The notes beneath the pieces were generated by a model. That model ran no database searches and was not told where the DNA came from. It was given only the letters and a program-made list of their open reading frames with translations. Made by a program: the position numbers and the translations under genes. 7,080 bases of DNA, taken from JAWXBT01 sp964523015 (GTDB taxonomy: Bacteria > Bdellovibrionota_C > UBA2361 > J135). This document shows, piece by piece, positions 1 through 5,899 of this stretch (the stretch's first letter is position 1; every line of letters begins with the position of its first letter). The stretch spans positions 1 to 7,080 of the forward strand of contig CAZFXN010000084.1 of the NCBI GenBank assembly GCA_964523015.1. The letters are read 5' to 3'.

Positions 1-771
1 AGTGACGGTGAAGTTTCTGTCTTAGGATTTGAGCCCTTTAAACGTGACATTGAATTTCGAAGGAAGATCTCTTTAGTAATGGGTCAAAAATCTCAGCTAT
101 GGTGGGATATCCCAGCAATGGACTCTTTTCTTTTACTGAAAGCCTACTATGAAATTAAAGAACCTGTATTTAGAGAGCGCTTAGATGAACTAGCTCTGTT
201 ACTTGATGTAACCGATCTTTTAACCACTCATGTGCGCCGACTCTCTCTTGGAGAGAGAATGAAGATGGAGATGATCGCCTGTCTTTTGCACCAACCTGAA
301 GTTTTATTCTTAGATGAGCCAACAATTGGATTAGATGTCGTTGCTCAGATGAATATTCGTAACTTTCTTATCTCCTATCAAAAACAATATAGGACAACGA
401 TTATTTTAACTTCTCATTATATGGCTGATGTCGAAGCACTCTGTGATCGAGTAGCACTAATCTTAAATGGTCAAGGATACTTTGACGGGCCAATTGCTAA
501 GTTTGAGAGCCTCCTTGGAAGGGATAAATTTGTTTCAATAATATTTAGCCAAGCTCCAAATAAGTTAGATCCAATTTGGGAAAAATTATTTCCAGAATGG
601 AGCGAGGATTCAACGCGAGTAGAACTTAGAATTTCTGAGGATAATTTTAGAGAGATTGCTTCAGAGGTATTATCAAAATATCCAGTCTTAGATTTTTCGA
701 CCGACAAACTTCCAATTGAGCGAGTAATGAAGTCAATTATTTCAAAACCTGAACTGGTTGGAAGATCGTAA
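1..771 (+). CDS. ABC exporter ATP-binding subunit, COG4586 type, 5' partial
   Basis: This is the ATPase of an ABC-2 type exporter and should drive the two permeases encoded downstream. The frame is open to the first base, so the gene starts outside the window and the Walker A P-loop is not seen. The first ATG in the window (79) sits just before the Q-loop and is not the true start. Numbered from the first full codon, the Q-loop region is at about 26-33 (VMGQKSQL). The signature is LSLGER, a variant of LSGGQ, at about 81-86. Walker B with the catalytic Glu is VLFLDEP at about 101-107, followed by the D-loop GLD and the switch His in LTSHY. About 110 residues follow as the C-terminal domain. 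The stretch around GQKSQLWWD is characteristic, from memory, of COG4586 ATPases of unknown substrate. The stop is 25 bases before the next gene, which fits one operon. The family call is firm and the substrate is unknown. Confidence 0.93.
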   Translation, partial: SDGEVSVLGFEPFKRDIEFRRKISLVMGQKSQLWWDIPAMDSFLLLKAYYEIKEPVFRERLDELALLLDVTDLLTTHVRRLSLGERMKMEMIACLLHQPEVLFLDEPTIGLDVVAQMNIRNFLISYQKQYRTTIILTSHYMADVEALCDRVALILNGQGYFDGPIAKFESLLGRDKFVSIIFSQAPNKLDPIWEKLFPEWSEDSTRVELRISEDNFREIASEVLSKYPVLDFSTDKLPIERVMKSIISKPELVGRS

Positions 772-796
772 AAACAATTAGAGTATAAAAATTAGA

Positions 797-1603
797 ATGC
801 CAAATGCAGATCTTCTAAAATGGTGGCAGACAATAAAGATTACTTGGACCAATCAGATGGCTTACAAGTTCAACTTTATCTTAATGGTTATTGCACCAGT
901 TCTAGTATTCTATCTCGTTAAATATAATATCTGGTCATCTATTTATGCTCTTAACGATCTCTCCATCATTAAAAACTACACCCTTCAAGAGATGCTCAAC
1001 TATCAAGCATGGTCAATGGTCGTGGCCTTTCTTGGTTTGGCATATATAAACTCAAAAGTCTCTGAAGACATCCGAATGGGTCGAATCTCTGCCTTTTTAT
1101 TATATCCATTTGATTTTTGGAAATTTCATACCGGTTCATTCCTAGGTTTTCAATTAACTCAGTTAACAATCTGTCTCTTTACCGTCTTTGCTTTACTAAT
1201 GAGTGGTCTTGTGGAATGGGCAAGTTGGATTCCGCTATTGCAAGGAATAGTTATCTCTTTAGAAGTTGGGGTACTCTGGTTTATTTTAATGTTTTCAATT
1301 GCACTTCTCTCTTTTTGGATGGAGGAAACTTGGGTGTTAAGAGTCATGCTTATTACAATATCTCAATTTCTTTCGGGATCAATTATTCCGATCGATCTAT
1401 ATCCACAGTGGCTCCAATCTATTTTAGCTTATACCCCTTTCCCCTATCTGACTTTCGTTCCGATTAAGATATTTATGGGACAGGGGGAGTACGGATTTCT
1501 CTCTTCATTTTTCATTATACTTTTTTGGATCATAATCGCCTTTTTTATGCTTAAGGTAATATGGAATAAGGGAGTAAAGCTCTATACGGCGGCTGGAATA
1601 TGA
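797..1603 (+). CDS. ABC-2 family exporter permease, first subunit (COG4587-like)
   Basis: This 268-residue integral membrane protein should form half of the channel of the exporter. About six hydrophobic segments are visible, at roughly 24-42, 71-86, 114-138, 145-172, 181-199 and 233-256. The cytoplasmic loop after the second segment has the pattern DIRMGRISAFLLYPFDF (91-107), which matches the coupling-loop pattern (acidic-x-x-G-x-hydrophobic...P) of this group; the second permease carries a related motif. The start is the ATG at 797, 25 bases after the ATPase stop, with only a weak ribosome site. Its TGA overlaps the ATG of the next gene (ATGA), indicating translational coupling. Its length is normal for the family. 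It is similar to PF06182/DUF990-type permeases. The transported substrate cannot be inferred from sequence. Confidence 0.87.
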   Translation: MPNADLLKWWQTIKITWTNQMAYKFNFILMVIAPVLVFYLVKYNIWSSIYALNDLSIIKNYTLQEMLNYQAWSMVVAFLGLAYINSKVSEDIRMGRISAFLLYPFDFWKFHTGSFLGFQLTQLTICLFTVFALLMSGLVEWASWIPLLQGIVISLEVGVLWFILMFSIALLSFWMEETWVLRVMLITISQFLSGSIIPIDLYPQWLQSILAYTPFPYLTFVPIKIFMGQGEYGFLSSFFIILFWIIIAFFMLKVIWNKGVKLYTAAGI

Positions 1604-2394
1604 CAAAGCGATTATTTCATTACCTAGATGTTTATCGCCAGTTTGTCGCAGCAAGCTTTGCTCAAGCGATGAGCTTTAGAGGACACTTTATCCTCGTTGC
1701 CATAATGGACCTCCTTTTCTATGTAAGTGCAATCATAACTGCTGATATTTTATTTAATACTATTCCAAGTATGGGCGATTGGAATCGGTATCATTTTCTA
1801 TTCTTTGTCTCTTTTATGCTTACTGTTGAGCATTTACACATTACATTTATCAGTGAGTCCTTCTGGGTTTTTTCAGATGATATAAAAACTGGGAACCTAG
1901 ATTATAAACTTCTAAGACCTTTGGGGACTCTTTTCACTGTTCTCTTTTCACGGTTACGCCCAGGTACCTTGTTTAATTTTTTTGTGCCGTGGGGATTACT
2001 TATCTATTACGGATCAATTTTAGAGCTGACTCTTACCAAATGGTTGCTATTGCCTATCCTTGTATTGTCTGGATTATCACTCCTTGTGCTAATAGAGGTC
2101 CTTATCTGCATGGGAATGTTTTGGATGATTGATGGAACTGCTCTTAACTTTGTTCGAATTCAATTGCAAGCTGTCGCAAAATGGCCGGATATTTTATATC
2201 GATCATTTTTTAAGCGACTGTTTACGATCGCAATCCCAATTTTGCTTGTTGGCAGTGCCCCAGTTCATTTTTTAATAGACAGCTCAGCCTGGGCTTTAGT
2301 CATATACATGATCTTTACAATGGTTGTACTTTGGTTCTTAATTTCAATTGCCTGGCGATTAGGTTTACGGCGATATGAGTCGGCATCTAGTTAG
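1600..2394 (+). CDS. ABC-2 family exporter permease, second subunit (PF06182/COG3694-like)
   Basis: This is the 264-residue second membrane subunit of the same exporter. Hydrophobic segments lie at about 29-50, 63-83, 122-138, 146-174, 207-225 and 230-252. The cytoplasmic motif DDIKTGNLDYKLLRPL (93-108) is the clearest family signature, with the pattern I-x-x-G-x-L-D-x-x-L-x-R-P. The start ATG overlaps the TGA of the first permease. ATPase plus two unlike permeases is the usual arrangement for COG4586/4587/3694 systems, which probably assemble as a heterodimeric channel with two copies of the ATPase. The last ten codons (GLRRYESASS) and the stop lie in a 35-base sequence that recurs at 2996-3030, downstream of the two-gene cassette. 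This gene end is therefore the boundary of an apparent insertion. The reading frame itself is intact. Confidence 0.87.
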   Translation: MTKRLFHYLDVYRQFVAASFAQAMSFRGHFILVAIMDLLFYVSAIITADILFNTIPSMGDWNRYHFLFFVSFMLTVEHLHITFISESFWVFSDDIKTGNLDYKLLRPLGTLFTVLFSRLRPGTLFNFFVPWGLLIYYGSILELTLTKWLLLPILVLSGLSLLVLIEVLICMGMFWMIDGTALNFVRIQLQAVAKWPDILYRSFFKRLFTIAIPILLVGSAPVHFLIDSSAWALVIYMIFTMVVLWFLISIAWRLGLRRYESASS

Positions 2395-2395
2395 A
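2361..2395 (+). repeat. 35-base direct repeat, left copy (inside permease 3' end)
   Basis: This copy begins AGGTTTACGG and ends CATCTAGTTAGA. It encodes the last ten residues and the stop of the second permease. It matches 2996-3030 at 32 of 35 positions. The three differences (2370, 2376 and 2379 here) all fall on synonymous third codon positions of the permease frame. A weaker match may continue to about 2403 with a two-base gap. The pair brackets the cassette at 2396-2995. Confidence 0.9.
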
Positions 2396-2405
2396 CAATA
2401 AACAG

Positions 2406-2448
2406 TCAATGACCAGGCAATCTATAGATTGGTTTTCATAATCATTGA
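2406..2448. repeat. Nested inverted repeats ahead of the cassette
   Basis: The outer arms TCAATGA (2406-2412) and TCATTGA (2442-2448) are perfectly complementary. Between them is a perfect 14-base palindrome, CAATCTATAGATTG (2418-2431), followed by GGTTTT. This fills most of the 70 bases between the permease stop and the cassette's first gene. It could be a weak terminator for the exporter operon, an operator for the cassette, or a recombination-related site. The inner stem is AT-rich and the T-run is only four, so a terminator call is doubtful. No convincing promoter pair was found here. Confidence 0.5.
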
Positions 2449-2464
2449 TGTTAAAAAGTAAAAT

Positions 2465-2686
2465 ATGGTTGATAAATCAAGTCTTCTGTTACCATTCCAA
2501 AAAGCCTTGGCGACTCTAAAGCTCTTAAGTGATTCTGCTTCATGGCTCCTTTTTATTGAAAAGCGAAATCTGACCTCTCACACATACAACAGCGAAACTG
2601 CCAACGAAGTGTATCAGGTGATTCCAAAATTTGTTGAAGAAGCAGATCGACTTTTCGCAACTCTAAGCAATCTTAAGGATATCTAG
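2465..2686 (+). CDS. Very short HEPN protein, HI0074/HepT-like (NTase substrate-binding family), probably internally shortened
   Basis: This 73-residue protein resembles the HI0074 family (nucleotidyltransferase substrate-binding, HEPN superfamily). These proteins pair with a minimal nucleotidyltransferase in MNT/HEPN toxin-antitoxin modules. The diagnostic part is WLLFIEKRNLTSHTYN (27-42), matching the family's W-L-x-M-x-x-D-R-N-L-T-S-H-T-Y block. R34, H39 and Y41 form the R-x4-H-x-Y motif known as the RNase site in HepT toxins. A C-terminal helix (about 43-70) follows. Family members are usually about 115-140 residues. Here the N-terminal helix (FQKALATLKLL) runs almost directly into the motif, so the middle helices, normally containing a conserved F-E-x-x-x-E-L-x-W-K stretch, are absent: an in-frame loss of roughly 55 codons. 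The start is the ATG at 2465 with no clear Shine-Dalgarno. The stop overlaps the next gene's GTG. It could be a decaying relic or a functional mini-HEPN. Confidence 0.72.
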   Translation: MVDKSSLLLPFQKALATLKLLSDSASWLLFIEKRNLTSHTYNSETANEVYQVIPKFVEEADRLFATLSNLKDI

Positions 2687-2976
2687 TGGACGAAGGGGTC
2701 ACACCAGAGCAGCTCACTATAGTTCGAACAATCGTGAGGGGATTAACAGACAAGCCAGTCTTTGTTTTTGGTTCTCGAATTGCAAAGAAGGCCCAAAAAA
2801 ACTCTGATCTTGATCTCTGTCTTAAAGATTCTGAAAAGATGGATCTCTTACTTTTAGGAGAGATAAGGGAGAAGCTACAGGAAAGTAACCTTCCATTTAT
2901 AATTGATCTGGCTGATTATAATCGAATGCCAAAAGAGTATCAGAAAGAGGTGGATCGAACTAGTGTTCCTCTTTAG
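2686..2976 (+). CDS. Minimal nucleotidyltransferase, HI0073/MntA-like (antitoxin-type)
   Basis: This 96-residue protein has the fold and motifs of the MNT family of polymerase-beta-like nucleotidyltransferases. The signature G-S-x10-D-x-D is complete: GSR at 29-31 and SDLDL at 40-44, giving metal-binding D41 and D43. The third acidic residue is D74 in FIIDLADYN (71-79). Length is normal for HI0073-type proteins. In characterised MntA/HepT pairs the nucleotidyltransferase adds AMP to the Tyr of the HepT R-x4-H-x-Y motif and silences it. That role is plausible here but untested. The start is a GTG at 2686-2688 that shares its G with the TAG stop of the HEPN gene (TAGTG), implying translational coupling. 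A hairpin follows immediately and overlaps the stop codon. Unlike its partner, this gene looks full-length with an intact active site. Confidence 0.85.
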   Translation: MDEGVTPEQLTIVRTIVRGLTDKPVFVFGSRIAKKAQKNSDLDLCLKDSEKMDLLLLGEIREKLQESNLPFIIDLADYNRMPKEYQKEVDRTSVPL

Positions 2977-2998
2977 CTTCAACTATTTGAAGTTGAGG
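2971..2998 (+). terminator. Possible weak rho-independent terminator after the cassette
   Basis: The two strands of a hairpin can be paired from 2971-2982 to 2987-2998, with a perfect six-pair core (CTTCAA/TTGAAG), a four-base loop (CTAT) and three G-U pairs in the outer stem. It begins inside the NTase stop region and is followed by only TTT. It sits where plus-strand and minus-strand genes converge, so a terminator is expected. The short T-run and AT-rich stem make it weak. Confidence 0.35.
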
Positions 2999-3030
2999 TT
3001 TACGACGATACGAATCGGCATCTAGTTAGA
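2996..3030 (+). repeat. 35-base direct repeat, right copy (relic of permease 3' end, overlapping ATPase stop)
   Basis: This copy still encodes GLRRYESASS and a stop (TAG at 3027-3029) in the permease frame, but the codon before it is TGA, so nothing upstream is translated into it. It differs from 2361-2395 at 3005, 3011 and 3014, all synonymous. On the minus strand it contains the stop codon (3022-3024) and last codons of the broken ATPase gene. This suggests the permease and ATPase genes were originally convergent with overlapping ends. Confidence 0.88.
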
Positions 3031-4081
3031 AGTAATAAGCCCCAACTCTTTTAGCCCTTCTTGCCAAGGTAAGCATAACACGTTACCAAATTTCTTTGCG
3101 TTCTTATCTAGAGAGAGACAGTAATAAGAGGAGTCTTTTAATTTCTTTTCACTGCTAATGGCTTCAAGATGTCGAATATCTTCTGCGGATATATTATCCT
3201 TAGATTTAATCTCTATAAAAATTTTTTCTTTTGAGCCCCTATCAATAACAAGATCAATTTCTCTACCACCATGAGTTGCATAGTAATAAAATTCATCGTT
3301 TTTTCGTTGGTAGGACGACAGGGATATTATTTCACGAATAACAAAATGCTCAAATGCTCTTCCAAATGCGTAAGTGCCCGATTGTAATGGAGTGCCTATT
3401 GTCCTTAACAAGGCTCGAAGTACTCCGATATCAAACAGGTAAAACTTAGAGCTCATGCGCTCTTGTTTTCTAAGCGAAGGGTGGTAGGACGGAAGGTGAA
3501 AGCCTAATAACGTATCCTCAAGGATCTGAAAATAACCCTCGGCAGTTTGTGGTGCGACTCCAACATCTCGCCCAATCTGACTGAAGTTAATAATTTGACC
3601 AGAAGATTGCGCCGCGATAGGAAGAAACCGTTGGAATGGTTTAAGATCTCTAACAAGCTGATTGCAGATCAAAGCCATCTCCATACTCAACATGGGTAAG
3701 AGGATAAAGGTTATATACCCAAGCTCGTCCAGCTAGTAAGTTCGCGCCTCCACGCTTTAACTTTCGGGCACTAGATCCGGTGAGAATAAATTGGATTCCT
3801 TTCTTTTTCTCAATAAGCAGGTGAACCATGTCGAGCAACGCAGGTACTTTTTGAACTTCATCAATGACTACTCTTTTTATATTAGATCTTGCCGCGATAC
3901 GGGTTTCTAGTGAATCAGGATCTAGATTAAGGCTCTCAAATTCAGAATCTCTTAAAAGATCGATATAAAGTGTCTGATCATTAAAAAAACGCTCCTTAAT
4001 AAGTGAGGTTTTCCCAGTTCCTCTTGCTCCAAAGAGAAAACAACTGTGTGTTTTCGATGGGTTGATACTTCTATTAACCAT
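3022..4081 (-). pseudogene. AAA ATPase with DUF4143 domain, broken by internal deletion and frame change
   Basis: The two halves of one gene lie in different frames. The N-terminal half, from the ATG at 4081 to a stop at 3650-3652, has Walker A GARGTGKT (18-25), Walker B VVIDE (71-75) and the family block LTGSSARKLKRGGANLLAG. It ends near FDLQ (137-140). The C-terminal half resumes at QLVRDLKPF (about 3660) in the +1 frame and carries the winged-helix-like DUF4143 part (VGVAPQTAEGYFQILEDTLLGF). A PD-(D/E)xK-like nuclease pattern follows (REIDLVID, then FIEIKSK). In intact relatives some 40-55 residues lie between FDL and QLVRDL. They are missing, so this is an out-of-frame deletion, not a simple one-base slip. 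A TTG at 4096 is an alternative start, but family members begin near the ATG. Intact DUF4143 ATPases have no well-defined role. The gene is probably inactive; each half might still be translated alone. Confidence 0.85.
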
Positions 4082-4111
4082 ACCTTTAATTTTCAACGAA
4101 ATTTAAAGGTA
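4081..4111. promoter_or_regulatory. Imperfect inverted repeat over the 5' end of the ATPase pseudogene
   Basis: TACCTTTAA (4081-4089) is the exact reverse complement of TTAAAGGTA (4103-4111). TTT (4091-4093) also pairs with AAA (4099-4101), giving about 12 pairs with one mismatch around a five-base loop. The repeat reaches the A of the ATG at 4081, and its loop holds the TTG alternative start. It could be an operator-like palindrome or an RNA hairpin affecting translation. The symmetry is directly visible; the function is inference. Confidence 0.45.
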
Positions 4112-4139
4112 AGCTGAACTTCATTCGGAAATATGGTCA

Positions 4140-4178
4140 AGCTGATATATAGGGGATGAACTATGAATTATATTAGCT
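4140..4178. repeat. Inverted repeat across the deacetylase stop codon
   Basis: AGCTGATATA (4140-4149) and TATATTAGCT (4169-4178) are complementary at nine of ten positions around a 19-base loop. The right arm includes the deacetylase stop codon (4173-4175, minus strand). No T-run follows on the minus strand, so it is not a standard terminator. A TATAAT hexamer lies on the minus strand at 4167-4172 but has no matching -35 box. It may be a weak transcript-end or processing structure, or chance in AT-rich DNA. Confidence 0.3.
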
Positions 4179-5375
4179 GACTAATCCATATAACGCCGGC
4201 CAGAGGCAGTTTTTCCAATTCTCAGCTTTATAGCCTCCCTCCATAACACCCATCACTTTTGCAGTAGGAAAATGATCTGAGGTTTTTTTAATTATTTCAT
4301 AAAAGGTACTTGGGGCAAATCCGAGAGCACCAAGTGGATCGTCAAACGCACTATCTACACCGATAGACCAGATAATAATTTCAGGATTAAATTTTTCAAT
4401 CCACGGCATTGCCTCTTTGTTATATCGATCTAAAATTTCATTTGGGGAGGCGGCTGGTTCGACCCTAGTGATTTCTTCTCTATATTCTTTCTCTCTATAC
4501 TCTTTTCCCCTAAACTCTAAACTTAAAATATTTGAGGCTGAATATACGGGGTGATGTTTTGTTCCTAAAATAGGATCGTCATGCCTATATGGAAATTCCC
4601 GCGCTATTCCAATAACCTTTTCCTTCTTTGAATCATAAAAACCATCTAGATACCTGCTACTCTTTTCATCAAATGGAGAGCAGTAAACGAGATCTATCAC
4701 AGCCAAACCATCTTTATTCATCAATGATTTCCGTGTGCCGTTTCCACTATGGTTGTCTATATCTATAACAAGTGTTCTAAACCCAAGATCTCTTGCATAT
4801 ATGGCAGCTATTGAGGCATTTGATAAATAGCAGAATCCCATTGCAATATCATTACTGGAATCAGGACTAGATCCTTCAGCATGGTGACCAGCCGGCCAGA
4901 CATTTGCAAAAGCACGAGTTTGATTATTTGGATCCTCAACGATTAGATCTACACAACGAAGCGAAGCTTTTACTGATGAGATTGCAGCTCGGTATGTTCC
5001 ACTCCAAACACTCGCCTCGTTGCCAAATTCTTGATTACACTCACCGAGCTTTACCTGTAATGAAGTAGACTTTAGTCCCTCAACATGATCTTTAGAGTGA
5101 ACTTTATAAAGAGCATCTAAATACGGCTTTGATAATTCTCTCTCTCCGACTTTAATGTCTTCATAATCGATCGTTGTATTTGAATTTAGAGATAACTCGA
5201 TCTCTTTTCCTTTATTTTCAGTAACAACTGAGATTTTACTTGGTAATGTTCTTGCTGCCTCATCGCACCCCTTAGCCTTCCCTCTATAATCATAGTAAAG
5301 ATCTGGCTGATCCCGATCGACAGTTCCGTGATGGTCGATGTTTTCTAAGATATTTGAGATGATTTTTAATCGCAT
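4173..5375 (-). CDS. HDAC-family deacetylase / acetylpolyamine amidohydrolase-like protein
   Basis: This 400-residue zinc-dependent deacetylase belongs to the arginase-deacetylase (histone deacetylase) superfamily and removes acetyl groups from an amine such as acetyl-lysine or an acetylpolyamine. The active-site His pair is in PAGHHAEG (H164, H165) and MGFCYLSNA follows at 179-187. The metal site is DIDNHSGNGT (205-214), giving ligands D207 and H209, with the third ligand D341 in GVDSAFDDPLG. The catalytic Tyr is Y382 in EGGY. Two features are unusual. The second His of the usual D-x-D-x-H-H-G is Ser (S210). The spacing between H209 and D341 is 132 residues against about 87 in characterised members, so roughly 45 residues are added, including a charged KEYREKEYRE repeat. 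The ATG at 5375 follows the acetyltransferase stop by 17 bases with no clear Shine-Dalgarno, suggesting coupled translation. Catalysis looks preserved; the substrate is unknown. Confidence 0.88.
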   Translation of the reverse strand: MRLKIISNILENIDHHGTVDRDQPDLYYDYRGKAKGCDEAARTLPSKISVVTENKGKEIELSLNSNTTIDYEDIKVGERELSKPYLDALYKVHSKDHVEGLKSTSLQVKLGECNQEFGNEASVWSGTYRAAISSVKASLRCVDLIVEDPNNQTRAFANVWPAGHHAEGSSPDSSNDIAMGFCYLSNASIAAIYARDLGFRTLVIDIDNHSGNGTRKSLMNKDGLAVIDLVYCSPFDEKSSRYLDGFYDSKKEKVIGIAREFPYRHDDPILGTKHHPVYSASNILSLEFRGKEYREKEYREEITRVEPAASPNEILDRYNKEAMPWIEKFNPEIIIWSIGVDSAFDDPLGALGFAPSTFYEIIKKTSDHFPTAKVMGVMEGGYKAENWKNCLWPALYGLVS

Positions 5376-5392
5376 TGCATGAGATTATCACA

Positions 5393-5893
5393 TCAGCTTC
5401 TAGGCTCAAAAGTCTCGTTTTCAAGACTAATATCTGGAGCTGCTTGCTCTATCTTCATTCCCATGAAAACTGCATCTTCTCCATATGAAGATAACTTTGC
5501 TTTAAATTCAGGAGATAAATCATCAACTACCTTAAAACCAAATCTGGACCAATAGCCACTTGAACTTTGTACAGCGATTAGGCAAGCTTCGGTTAAGCCC
5601 ATTTCAGCAGCTTTATTTAATGCATGCTGAACCAACTTGGTGGCTTCTCCCTTTCCAACTGACTCAGGTTTCATTGCTAGATCATGGACATAAAGAGTAT
5701 CTGCATCCTCTGGAACAGAGAAACGATCACTGTTAAGTGCTGGCAAGGTATCTTTGGTGCATGGCAGAGTAATTAAATATCCAGTAACGGCAGTGCCGTT
5801 TTTGATCACAAAGCAAGTCTCTGGACTTGCATTCAGTTTTGAAGCAAAGGCGTCAATGCTTTCCCAAAACTCATCTGGTTCTGTCATAGGCAC
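5393..5893 (-). CDS. GNAT-family N-acetyltransferase
   Basis: This acetyl-CoA-dependent acetyltransferase has up to 166 residues. GNAT motif A is LYVHDLAMKPESVGKGEATKL (67-87), with the pyrophosphate-binding loop S-V-G-K-G at 78-82. The motif B region is LIAVQSSSGYWSRFGFK (105-121), where YWSRFGF matches the typical Y-x-x-x-G-F ending. The first half, ETCFVIKNGTAVTGYLITLP (25-44), is the usual beta strand pair. Relatives normally carry another 20-30 residues before this, forming the first strand and helix. Here a stop precedes the start, so the N-terminus looks short. The most upstream start is GTG at 5893; the ATG at 5887 is more likely because an AGGT lies about seven bases before it. It lies 49 bases after the PBP gene and 17 before the deacetylase, probably in one operon. 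The substrate is unknown; pairing with a deacetylase hints at a shared one. Confidence 0.85.
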   Translation of the reverse strand: MPMTEPDEFWESIDAFASKLNASPETCFVIKNGTAVTGYLITLPCTKDTLPALNSDRFSVPEDADTLYVHDLAMKPESVGKGEATKLVQHALNKAAEMGLTEACLIAVQSSSGYWSRFGFKVVDDLSPEFKAKLSSYGEDAVFMGMKIEQAAPDISLENETFEPRS

Positions 5894-5899
5894 TACCTA

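Noticed and set aside
471..707. Open frame of 78 codons on the minus strand inside the ABC ATPase gene
   Set aside because: It is antisense to a well-conserved coding region and has no recognisable motif or ribosome site.
1117..1467. Overlapping open frames on both strands inside the first permease gene (1117-1467 plus, 1159-1347 minus)
   Set aside because: Out-of-frame shadows of a convincing membrane protein gene; their translations show no family features.
2437..2442. CATAAT as a -10 box for the HEPN/nucleotidyltransferase cassette
   Set aside because: No acceptable -35 hexamer at the right spacing; read-through from the exporter operon is equally possible.
2361..3030. Transposon or insertion sequence carrying the cassette
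   Set aside because: No transposase and no terminal inverted repeats at the cassette edges; a 35-base duplication coding a gene end is too long for a usual target-site duplication.
3640..3680. Programmed ribosomal frameshift joining the two ATPase halves
   Set aside because: There is no slippery site, and a frameshift would not restore the 40-55 family residues missing between the halves; deletion explains both facts.
4167..4172. Perfect TATAAT on the minus strand just after the deacetylase stop, as promoter for the ATPase pseudogene
   Set aside because: No -35-like hexamer at 16-18 bases upstream, and AT-rich spacers often give this hexamer; noted only as a possibility.
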